Source: CAZDQL01 sp964507325 | Lineage (GTDB): Bacteria > Planctomycetota > UBA1135 > GCA-002686595 | Direction of reading: 5' to 3' | NCBI GenBank assembly: GCA_964507325.1 | Contig: CAZDQL010000127.1 | Location: 1 to 14,968 of the forward strand | Length of the DNA stretch: 14,968 nucleotides | Shown here: piece by piece, positions 5,830 through 13,008 of the stretch | How the letters are laid out: each line of letters opens with the position of its first letter | Position numbering within the stretch: the stretch's first letter is position 1 | Program-made: the position numbers and the translations under genes | The notes under the pieces: model-generated | What the model saw: the letters and a program-made list of their open reading frames with translations, nothing else | Database searches by the model: none | Told to the model about the DNA's origin: nothing

Positions 5830-7136
5830 GCCACCCCACCTTCCTCTTGGACCGCACCCAGCTGGAGAACTCCCACACCCTGGACGTCTACCGGGGAGCG
5901 GGCGGCTACCAGACGCTGGAGCGGGTCCTCAAGACCCCTGTCGACCCGGCGCAGGTGACCGAGCAGGTCAAGGCCTCGGGGCTGCGCGGCCGCGGCGGCG
6001 CGGGCTTCCCCACCGGCCTCAAGTGGACCTTCATGCCCGATCCCGCCAAGGACTCGCGGCGCCGCTACCTGGCGGTCAACGCCGACGAGTCGGAGCCGGG
6101 GACCTGCAAGGACCGCGTGCTGCTCGAGGAGGACCCGCACGGTCTGATCGAGGGCAGCCTGCTGGCGGCCTACGCCATGGGCCTCGAGGCGGTCTACATC
6201 TACGTGCGCGGCGAGTACCGCGTTCCCTACGCCCGCATGCAGGGCGCCATCGACGAGGCGCGCGCCGCGAATCTCGTCGGGGAGAGGATCCTGGGCACGG
6301 ACTTCTCCTGCGAGGTGTTCATGCACAAGGGCGCGGGCGCCTACATCTGCGGCGAGGAGACGGGGCTGATGGAGAGCCTCGAGGGCAAGCGCGGCCACCC
6401 GCGCCCCAAGCCCCCCTTCCCCGCCGGCTTCGGTCTCTGGGGCCAGCCGACGACGGTCAACAACGTCGAGTCGATCTTCAACGTGCCCTTCATCGTCGAG
6501 CGCGGCGCCGAGTGGTACCGCACGCTGGGTACCGAGAAGAGCCCGGGCAACTTTCTGTGCGGCATCTCGGGGCACGTCGAGCGCCCCGGCGTCTACGAGG
6601 TCCCGATGGGCATTCCCGCGCGCACCATCCTCGAGGAGTACGCGGGCGGCGTCTGGAAGGGGCGCCGACTCAAGGCCTGGTTCCCCGGCGGCTCCTCCAC
6701 CGGCCTGCTGACCGCCGACGCCATCGACACCCCCATGGACGCGGAGTCGATCCTGGAGGCGGGCTCGATGTTCGGCACGGGGGCGATGATCATGCTGGAC
6801 GAGACCGCCTGCGTGGTGCGCGCCTCCCTGGTCCTGATGCGCTTCTACGAGCACGAGAGCTGCGGCCAGTGCAGCCAGTGCCGCGAAGGGACCGAGTGGC
6901 TGCGCCAGATCTTCGACCGCATCGTGGCGGGTCAGGGGCTTCCGGAGGATGTCGAGCTCCTGAACGACCTGGCGAACGGCATGACCCCGGCCAAGACGAT
7001 CTGCGCCCTCTCGGACGCCGCCGCCATCCCGACCCTGTCGGTGGTGCGCAACTTCCGAGACGAGATCGAGGAGCACATCGCCAAGGGCGGCTGTGCCTAC
7101 CACGGCCAGCAAGCGACAGCGGAGGTGGGCGCGTGA
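5826..7136 (+). CDS. nuoF: NADH-quinone oxidoreductase subunit F (NADH/FMN-binding, cluster N3)
   Basis: This 436-aa subunit oxidises NADH through FMN and passes electrons to cluster N3. The glycine-rich GLRGRGGAGFPTGLKW (52-67) and NADESEPGTCKDR (85-97) form the nucleotide and FMN sites. GAGAYICGEETGLMESLEGK (169-188) is the second conserved flavin/NADH motif. N3 ligands are C346, C349 and C352 in ESCGQCSQCREGT, plus C393 in KTICALSD. Length and motif order are those of the family, with no disruption. ATG 5826 overlaps the nuoE stop; the 3' end overlaps nuoG (GTGA at 7133-7136). Confidence 0.97.
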   Translation: MSHPTFLLDRTQLENSHTLDVYRGAGGYQTLERVLKTPVDPAQVTEQVKASGLRGRGGAGFPTGLKWTFMPDPAKDSRRRYLAVNADESEPGTCKDRVLLEEDPHGLIEGSLLAAYAMGLEAVYIYVRGEYRVPYARMQGAIDEARAANLVGERILGTDFSCEVFMHKGAGAYICGEETGLMESLEGKRGHPRPKPPFPAGFGLWGQPTTVNNVESIFNVPFIVERGAEWYRTLGTEKSPGNFLCGISGHVERPGVYEVPMGIPARTILEEYAGGVWKGRRLKAWFPGGSSTGLLTADAIDTPMDAESILEAGSMFGTGAMIMLDETACVVRASLVLMRFYEHESCGQCSQCREGTEWLRQIFDRIVAGQGLPEDVELLNDLANGMTPAKTICALSDAAAIPTLSVVRNFRDEIEEHIAKGGCAYHGQQATAEVGA

Positions 7137-8602
7137 GCGATCCGGTCGAGATCACCATCGACGGCGAGCGGGTACGGGTCGATCCGACGCAACCCCTGAT
7201 CGCCGCCATCCACGGCCACGGGGTGCACGTCCCCCACTACTGCTACCACCCCGGGCTCTCCACCGTCGGCTCCTGCCGCATGTGCCAGGTGGAGGTCCAG
7301 CAGGGGGAGATGCCCCCGCGCGTCGTCGCCGCCTGTCGCATTTCGGTGGCGCCGGGGATGGTGGTCAACACCACCTCCCAGGCGGCGGGAGAGGTGCGCC
7401 GGGAGTGCCTGGAGTTCCTGCTCAAGAACCACCCCCTCGACTGCCCCATCTGCGACAAGGCGGGGGAGTGCCTCCTGCAGGACTACGCCTTCGACGAGGG
7501 GCAGACGACGGGCCGCTCCAACGAGCCGCGCCGCAAGCTGGCCAAGCGCAAGTCCCTGGGGGACGTGATCCTGCTCGACCAGGAGCGCTGCATCCTCTGC
7601 AGCCGCTGCGTGCGCTTCATGGAGGAGGTGCCGAAGACCCCCCAGCTCTGCATCTCCGGCCGCGGATCGCACTCGGTCGTCGAGACCTACGACGACCGCC
7701 CCTTGACCGGCAACTACCAGGGCAACCTGGCGGACATCTGCCCGGTGGGCGCCCTGACCCTCAAGCGCTTCCGCTTCCAGGCGCGGGTCTGGAACCTCTC
7801 CCAGACCGCCGGGACCTGCCCCGAGTGCAGCCGCGGCTGCGCCCGCTGGGTCGAGGTCCTGCGTCACGAGCAGGTCAAGCGCCTGCGACCGCGCCACGAC
7901 CCCGAGGTCAACGGCTACTGGATGTGCGACACCGGGCGCTTCGCCCTCGACGAGCTGAACCGCCCCGAACGGCTGAGCGGCGCGCGCTTGCGCAACGGCT
8001 ACGGGGGCTGGGACGAGGCCTCCACCGCCGAGGCCCTCGAGCGGGCACGCGACATGCTGGCGGCGCGCGGCGAGGCGCTGGTGGCGGCCTCCCCCTTCCT
8101 GACCGTGGAGGAGGGAGGGGCCCTGGCGGCCCTGGCCAAGACCCTCGGCGCCCGGACGGTCTTCGTCTCCCCCGAGCCGAACGACCTGGCGGACGACCTC
8201 CTGCACACCGGCGACCCTTGCCCCAACCGGCGCGGGCTGACGGAGCTCGGCTTCGAGGCCTTGCCCGCCGAGGAGGTGCTCGAGATCGCCCGCGGGCATG
8301 AGGCGCTGATCCTGGCGGGCGAGCGCGCGCTCGATCTCGTGGGGCGCGAGGCGCTGGCGGAGCTCCCCGCGACGCTGCGGGCGCTGCTCCTGGAGTGCCA
8401 CCTCTGCGACGCCCCCGCGATCGACATCGCCGTGGGCATCCCCGATTGCGTGGAGCGCAGCGGCAACTGGGTCAACGTCGACGGCCACCAGGGCCGCATC
8501 CTCCCCGCTAGGCCGGCGCCGCCGGGGGTCTGGACCCTGGAGCGCACTCTGGATCATCTGCACACGCTGCTCACCACCGAGCCGGAGGCCTCCGCACCGT
8601 GA
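7133..8602 (+). CDS. nuoG: NADH-quinone oxidoreductase subunit G, short form (clusters N1b, N5, N4, N7)
   Basis: NuoG relays electrons from N3 toward NuoI. The N-terminal ferredoxin-like domain carries N1b (C37, C48, C51, C68) and N5 (H100, C104, C107, C113 in HPLDCPICDKAGEC). N4 is C153, C156, C159 and C203 (CILCSRC and CPVGAL). The optional N7 ligands are complete: C229, C232 and C236 in CPECSRGC, plus C265 in YWMCDTG. At 489 aa the protein is far shorter than E. coli or Thermus NuoG (roughly 780-910 aa). After N7 only about 220 residues remain, ending with NWVNVDGHQGRILPARPAPPG, which resembles the C-terminal part of the molybdopterin-oxidoreductase-like domain. The middle of that domain seems to be lost. 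The frame is continuous. GTG 7133 has GGAGG 7 nt upstream. The stop overlaps nuoH. Confidence 0.95.
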   Translation: MSDPVEITIDGERVRVDPTQPLIAAIHGHGVHVPHYCYHPGLSTVGSCRMCQVEVQQGEMPPRVVAACRISVAPGMVVNTTSQAAGEVRRECLEFLLKNHPLDCPICDKAGECLLQDYAFDEGQTTGRSNEPRRKLAKRKSLGDVILLDQERCILCSRCVRFMEEVPKTPQLCISGRGSHSVVETYDDRPLTGNYQGNLADICPVGALTLKRFRFQARVWNLSQTAGTCPECSRGCARWVEVLRHEQVKRLRPRHDPEVNGYWMCDTGRFALDELNRPERLSGARLRNGYGGWDEASTAEALERARDMLAARGEALVAASPFLTVEEGGALAALAKTLGARTVFVSPEPNDLADDLLHTGDPCPNRRGLTELGFEALPAEEVLEIARGHEALILAGERALDLVGREALAELPATLRALLLECHLCDAPAIDIAVGIPDCVERSGNWVNVDGHQGRILPARPAPPGVWTLERTLDHLHTLLTTEPEASAP

Positions 8603-9615
8603 GCCCCTTCCTCATCGCGTTGATCAAGGTCTGCGTCATCTTCGGCGCCCTCTTGGGTTCGGCGGCGTTGATGACCCTCGCCGAGCGGAAGTTCTCCGCC
8701 TTCATGCAGTACCGCCACGGACCGAACCGCGTCGGTCCCTGGGGGCTCTTCCAGCCGGTGGCGGACGGCCTCAAGCTCTTCTTCAAGGAGGAGCTGCTTC
8801 CCGACGGCGCCAACCGCTGGGTCTTCCGTCTGGCGCCGGCGATGGCGGCCGTACCCGCCATGCTCACGGTGGCGGTGGTGCCCTTCGCGGGGCAGGTGGA
8901 GCTCTTCGGCGTCGACTGGGGTCCCCTGTCGGTGGCCCAGGTCGACATCGGCGTGCTGCTGCTGGTCGCCATCGGTGGGCTGTCGGTCTACGGGGTGATC
9001 CTGGGGGGCTGGGCCAGCAACTCCAAGTACTCACTGCTCGGCGGCCTGCGCGCCTCGGCGCAGATGATCAGCTACGAGCTGACCCTGATCATGGTCATCC
9101 TGGCGATCGTGGCCATGTCGGGCACCCTCAACATGTACGGCATCGTGACGGAGCAACAGGGCACCTTCCTGGCCTTCCTGCCCGACTGGAACGTCTTCCA
9201 GCAGCCGTTGGCGTTCGTGCTCTTCGTGATCGCCACCTTCGCCGAGACCAACCGCCACCCCTTCGACTTCGCGGAGTGCGAACCGGAGCTGGTGGGCGGC
9301 TTCCACACCGAGTACTCGTCGATGAAGTTCGGCCTGTACTTCTTGGGCGAGTACAGCGCCATGGTCGTGATGGCCTGCCTCACCACCACCCTCTTCCTGG
9401 GAGGCGGCGAGGTGCCCTACTGGGCCGCCGCGCCGTGGTACCTGCAGGTGGCTTGCTTCGCGGCCAAGGCCGGCTTCTTCCTGTTCCTGTTCATCTGGGT
9501 GCGTTGGACCCTGCCGCGCTTCCGCTTCGACCAGCTCATGGCCCTGGGCTGGAAGTGCTTCCTGCCCCTGGCCCTGGCGAACCTGCTCGTGACCGGGCTG
9601 GTCGTTTCCCTCTGA
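8599..9615 (+). CDS. nuoH: NADH-quinone oxidoreductase subunit H
   Basis: NuoH (338 aa) is the membrane subunit that docks the peripheral arm, forms the quinone entry tunnel and links quinone reduction to the proton channel. About eight hydrophobic helices are visible. Family marks are LAERKFSAFMQYRHGPNRVG (27-46), LFQPVADGLKLFFKEE (50-65), GGWASNSKYSLLGGLRASAQ and the glutamate-rich loop AETNRHPFDFAECEPELVGG (215-234) with E216, E226, E228 and E230, followed by FHTEYSSMKFG. In many bacteria this loop reads DLPEAEQEL; here it is DFAECEPEL, so the acidic pattern is kept while a cysteine is introduced. The start is GTG at 8599 in a GTGA overlap with nuoG. Confidence 0.97.
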   Translation: MSPFLIALIKVCVIFGALLGSAALMTLAERKFSAFMQYRHGPNRVGPWGLFQPVADGLKLFFKEELLPDGANRWVFRLAPAMAAVPAMLTVAVVPFAGQVELFGVDWGPLSVAQVDIGVLLLVAIGGLSVYGVILGGWASNSKYSLLGGLRASAQMISYELTLIMVILAIVAMSGTLNMYGIVTEQQGTFLAFLPDWNVFQQPLAFVLFVIATFAETNRHPFDFAECEPELVGGFHTEYSSMKFGLYFLGEYSAMVVMACLTTTLFLGGGEVPYWAAAPWYLQVACFAAKAGFFLFLFIWVRWTLPRFRFDQLMALGWKCFLPLALANLLVTGLVVSL

Positions 9616-9630
9616 CCGGAGCTGAAGGTC

Positions 9631-10149
9631 ATGGTAATCGTCAAACGCAAAGAGCTCAGCCTGGCCGAGCGTCTCTACCTACCGGAGATCCTGCGCGGGC
9701 TCTCGATAACCTTCAGCAAGATGTTCAAGCCGCGCTTCACGCGGCAGTACCCCGAGGAGCCGCTGCCCAAGAGCGACGTCACGCGCGGGCAGCCGCGACT
9801 CAGAATCAAGCCGGACGGCAACATCGCCTGCGTCTCCTGCGGGCTGTGCGAGGCGGCCTGTCCGGCCCACGCCATCACCATCGACGGGCACGAGACGGAG
9901 CGGGAGATCGAGCGCGAGCCGCGCCGCTTCGAGATCGACGCCCTGCGCTGCATCCTGTGCGGCTTCTGCGAGGAGGCCTGTCCCAAGGACGCCATCCTCA
10001 TGGGCGATGAGCTGGAGTTGGCGGACTACGACCGCCAGTCGCTCATCTTCGACCTCGAGGGTCTGAAACGGACCGACGCGCAGCTTCGACCGCGCCTGGA
10101 CTACCTCAAACGGATCAACCAACGGTGGCCGAACTCCTCTTCTACCTGA
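9631..10149 (+). CDS. nuoI: NADH-quinone oxidoreductase subunit I (clusters N6a, N6b)
   Basis: This 172-aa 8Fe ferredoxin-type subunit passes electrons from NuoG to N2 in NuoB. An N-terminal amphipathic stretch (about 1-45) would lie on the membrane arm. Two CxxCxxCxxxC motifs hold the [4Fe-4S] clusters: C67, C70, C73, C77 in CVSCGLCEAACP and C107, C110, C113, C117 in CILCGFCEEACP. The gene begins 15 nt after nuoH with GGAG at 9618-9621 and a closer GAAGG at 9624-9628. Its last 25 nt overlap the likely nuoJ start, the longest overlap in the operon. Confidence 0.96.
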   Translation: MVIVKRKELSLAERLYLPEILRGLSITFSKMFKPRFTRQYPEEPLPKSDVTRGQPRLRIKPDGNIACVSCGLCEAACPAHAITIDGHETEREIEREPRRFEIDALRCILCGFCEEACPKDAILMGDELELADYDRQSLIFDLEGLKRTDAQLRPRLDYLKRINQRWPNSSST

Positions 10150-10697
10150 TGGCTCTGGGGGCGGTCCTGTCGGCCGTCGGCGTGGTCCTGGCACGCAACC
10201 CGGTGGGCAGTGTCATCTCGCTTCTGGCGAGCTTCTTCTTCCTGGCGGTGATCTACCTCCTGGCGGGCTACCAGTTCCTGGCGGCGATCCAGATCCTGGT
10301 CTACGGCGGGGCGGTGATGGTGCTCTTCCTGTTCACCATCATGCTGCTCAACCTGGGGGACCAGGACGTATCCAGGAGCGCCGCCGAGCCCCTCTTCCTG
10401 GGGGGCGCCCGTGCCGTGCGCGGCTTGGCGGTGGCGGTGGCCCTCGGTGCCGCGGGGATGATCGGGGTGCTGCGCGGAGCCGAGCACCTGGCGAGCTCCG
10501 GCGCGCCGCTCCCCGAGGGGGGGCTCGATCCCCTGGAGGGGCTGGCCCAGGCGATGTTCACGCGCTACTCGCTGCCCTTCGAGGCAGCCTCGGTGCTCCT
10601 GCTCGCGACGGCGGTCGGGGTGCTGGTGCTGGCCAAGCGGGAGCGTCCCGGAGCGGCGACGGATGCCACCGATGAGCAGGCGGAGGTGGGACCGTGA
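10125..10697 (+). CDS. nuoJ: NADH-quinone oxidoreductase subunit J
   Basis: This membrane subunit (190 aa) has five predicted helices at about residues 3-23, 27-48, 53-77, 97-117 and 153-171. The third helix, QILVYGGAVMVLFLFTIMLLN with Y60, is the segment that in known structures changes between alpha and pi forms during turnover. ARNPVGSVISLLASFF is also typical. GTG 10125 is chosen because family members normally begin with a segment like LLFYLMALGAVLSA. It has no strong binding site, and an in-frame ATG at 10149 overlaps the nuoI stop (TGATG) but would cut into the first helix. The polar C-terminal tail is variable. The stop overlaps nuoK (GTGA at 10694-10697). Confidence 0.92.
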   Translation: MAELLFYLMALGAVLSAVGVVLARNPVGSVISLLASFFFLAVIYLLAGYQFLAAIQILVYGGAVMVLFLFTIMLLNLGDQDVSRSAAEPLFLGGARAVRGLAVAVALGAAGMIGVLRGAEHLASSGAPLPEGGLDPLEGLAQAMFTRYSLPFEAASVLLLATAVGVLVLAKRERPGAATDATDEQAEVGP

Positions 10698-11014
10698 ACG
10701 TCCCCGTCGAACACCTCCTGGCCCTGTCGGCCCTGCTCTTCGCCATCGGCGTGGCGGGCTTCCTGACCCGCCGCAACCTGATCGTGGTCCTGATGAGCAT
10801 CGAGCTGATGCTCAACGCCGCCAACCTGGCCTTCGTGGCGGGCGCGCGGCTGCACTCCACCGTCGGGGACGTCGATCTGCAGGGGCCCGTCTTCGCGATC
10901 TTCGTCATCGCCATCGCGGCGGTCGAGGCGGCGGTGGGGTTGGCGCTGGTGATCGCCTTCTACCGCCGCAAGCAGACAGTCTCTCTCGAACAGGTCAACG
11001 AGCTGAAGGACTGA
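10694..11014 (+). CDS. nuoK: NADH-quinone oxidoreductase subunit K
   Basis: This 106-aa subunit with three membrane helices is related to MrpC of Na+/H+ antiporters and lies in the proton path between NuoH and NuoN. The two buried glutamates essential in the family are E37 in MSIELMLNAANL and E78 in IAAVEAAVGLAL. The length is normal. The GTG start at 10694 has GGAGG at 10682-10686, 7 nt upstream, and overlaps the nuoJ stop. nuoL follows after 4 nt. Confidence 0.97.
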   Translation: MNVPVEHLLALSALLFAIGVAGFLTRRNLIVVLMSIELMLNAANLAFVAGARLHSTVGDVDLQGPVFAIFVIAIAAVEAAVGLALVIAFYRRKQTVSLEQVNELKD

Positions 11015-11018
11015 ACCC

Positions 11019-13004
11019 GTGCCCGATACCGAGCTCTGGCTTTGGGGGATCCCCGCCCTGCCCCTCCTGGGGTGCGTCCTCTGCGGCATCCTCCACCTCT
11101 TGACCCTACGCGCGCGCCGGGAGGACCCCAGCGCCCCGGGCCTCACCGCGCTGGCGGGGTGGGTGGCCTGCCTGGCCGTGGCGGGCTCCTTGGCCCTGTC
11201 CATCGTCGCCGTGCTCAGGATCGGCGGCGAAGAGGTGCAGGCCCTCACCAGCCCCGCCTGGCCTTGGATTCCCCTGGGGGGTGCGGGCTCCGTGGACGTG
11301 GCGATCGTGCTCGACCGCCTCTCGGGAGCGATGGCCTTGGTGGTCACCGGCGTGGGCTTCCTGATCCACGTCTACGCCACCGGCTACATGAAGGGGGACA
11401 AGGGCACGGCGAAGTTCTTCGCCTACATGAACCTCTTCGTGACGATGATGCTGATCCTGATCCTGTCCAGCAGCCTGGTCGGGACCTTCGTCGGCTGGGA
11501 GGGCGTGGGGCTCTGCTCGTACCTCCTGATCGGCTACTGGTACGGGAAGGACGAGGGCTGGCCCGCGGTCGCGGGGCAGAAGGCCTTCGTGATGAACCGC
11601 ATCGGGGACGCGAGCTTCCTGATCGGGATGTTCCTGGTCTGGCAGGCGGTCGGGAGCTTCGACTACGCGAGGATCGGGGAGCACGTGGGGGCGGCCCACC
11701 ACGCCGGTGACCTGGGTCTCCTGGGACTCGCGGCGCTCTTGCTCTTCGGCGGCGCCTGCGGCAAGTCGGCCCAGGGACCGCTCTTCACCTGGCTGCCCGA
11801 CGCCATGGCGGGCCCCACGCCCGTCTCGGCCCTGATCCACGCGGCGACGATGGTCACCAGCGGGATCTACCTGGTGATCCGGCTCAACCCCCTCTTCGCC
11901 GCCAGTCCGATGGCGATGCAGGTGGTGGGCATCGTGGGTGCGCTGACGGCTCTGGTCGCCGGCTCCTCGGCGCTCCTGCAGCGGGACCTGAAGGGAGTGC
12001 TGGCCTACTCCACCGTCAGCCAGCTGGGCTACATGTTCCTGGCTCTGGGGGTCGGCGCCTGGGTGGCGGCGCTCTTCCACGTGATCACCCACGCCTTCTT
12101 CAAGGCCCTGCTCTTCCTCGGGGCGGGCTCGGTGATCCACGGCATGCACGAGGAGCAGGACATGCACAAGATGGGTGGCCTGCGCCGGCACATGCCGCGC
12201 ACCTTCGTCACCTTCCTAGCGGGGGCGGCGGCCCTGTCGGGCTTGCCGCTGCTCTCGGGCTACTTCTCGAAGGACGAGATCCTGGCCCTGACCTTCGCTC
12301 AGGGGGGCATTTGGTACCTGCTCTGGGGGGTCGGCATCTTCACCGCCGGTCTCACGGCGCTCTACACCTGGCGCATGGTGGCCCTGACCTTCTTCGGGCC
12401 CGAGCGCTTCGACTCCGAGCACGTCCACCCCCACGAGTCACCCCCCTCGATGACCGTGCCGCTGATGATCCTGGCGGTGCTGGCGGTGGTCGGAGGGGTG
12501 CTCAACCTGCCACACGTGCTGCCCTGGTCGCAGAAGCTGCACCACTGGCTCGAGCCGGTGACCCACGACGGGGACGCGATCCTGGCGGCGCACCACGCGG
12601 GGCACTTGAGCCACACGCTGGAGTGGGTGCTCTTGGGACTCGGCGCGGCGATCGCCCTCTTCTTCGCCCACCGCGGCTTCCACCAGCACAAGCTGGGGCT
12701 GGCGGGGGACGAGCGTTTCGCGGCCAAGCACCCCGAGGCCGCCGGCTTCCTGAGCCGCGCCTGGGGCGTCGACAACGCCTACTCCAAGGCGGTCGTCGCC
12801 CCCGCCAAGATGATCGCGGTCTTCATCGCGGTGGTGATCGACCAGCTCGGTATCGACGGCATCGCCAATGGGTTGGCGACGGGGGCCAAGCGCAGCGGCG
12901 CCTGGCTCAAGCGCTTCGCCGACGGGTCGATCGCCTCCTACGGACTCTGGATGGGCGGCGCGGCCGCGGTCCTGGCCCTGCTCTGGACGTGGATGGGAGT
13001 CTGA
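11019..13004 (+). CDS. nuoL: NADH-quinone oxidoreductase subunit L (antiporter-like)
   Basis: NuoL is the distal proton-pumping subunit (661 aa, normal length), related to MrpA antiporter subunits. Key charged residues are present: E161 in FVGWEGVGLCSYLLIGYWY, K249 in GGACGKSAQGPLFTWLPDAM and K362 in HAFFKALLFLGAGSVIH. GPTPVSALIHAATMVTSGIY and LKGVLAYSTVSQLGYM are family signatures. After the 14-helix core, residues of about 500-640 form the loop and long lateral helix that clamps NuoM and NuoN, and the last helix ends the protein. Between 468 and 571 there are 15 histidines, clustered in HVHPHE, AAHHAGHLSH and HRGFHQH. The start is GTG 11019 with AAGGA at 11006-11010. The gap to nuoM is 4 nt. 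Confidence 0.97.
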   Translation: MPDTELWLWGIPALPLLGCVLCGILHLLTLRARREDPSAPGLTALAGWVACLAVAGSLALSIVAVLRIGGEEVQALTSPAWPWIPLGGAGSVDVAIVLDRLSGAMALVVTGVGFLIHVYATGYMKGDKGTAKFFAYMNLFVTMMLILILSSSLVGTFVGWEGVGLCSYLLIGYWYGKDEGWPAVAGQKAFVMNRIGDASFLIGMFLVWQAVGSFDYARIGEHVGAAHHAGDLGLLGLAALLLFGGACGKSAQGPLFTWLPDAMAGPTPVSALIHAATMVTSGIYLVIRLNPLFAASPMAMQVVGIVGALTALVAGSSALLQRDLKGVLAYSTVSQLGYMFLALGVGAWVAALFHVITHAFFKALLFLGAGSVIHGMHEEQDMHKMGGLRRHMPRTFVTFLAGAAALSGLPLLSGYFSKDEILALTFAQGGIWYLLWGVGIFTAGLTALYTWRMVALTFFGPERFDSEHVHPHESPPSMTVPLMILAVLAVVGGVLNLPHVLPWSQKLHHWLEPVTHDGDAILAAHHAGHLSHTLEWVLLGLGAAIALFFAHRGFHQHKLGLAGDERFAAKHPEAAGFLSRAWGVDNAYSKAVVAPAKMIAVFIAVVIDQLGIDGIANGLATGAKRSGAWLKRFADGSIASYGLWMGGAAAVLALLWTWMGV

Positions 13005-13008
13005 CGCC

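Noticed and set aside
5826..5842. Shared start sequence of mrp and nuoF (both begin MSHPT, with TGAGCCACCCCACC in common)
   Set aside because: Only about 14 bases match and the proteins diverge at once, so it is most likely coincidence.
5772..7112. 446-codon minus-strand frame across nuoF
   Set aside because: No recognisable domain. It is a codon-bias shadow of nuoF, which has intact FMN, NADH and N3 motifs.
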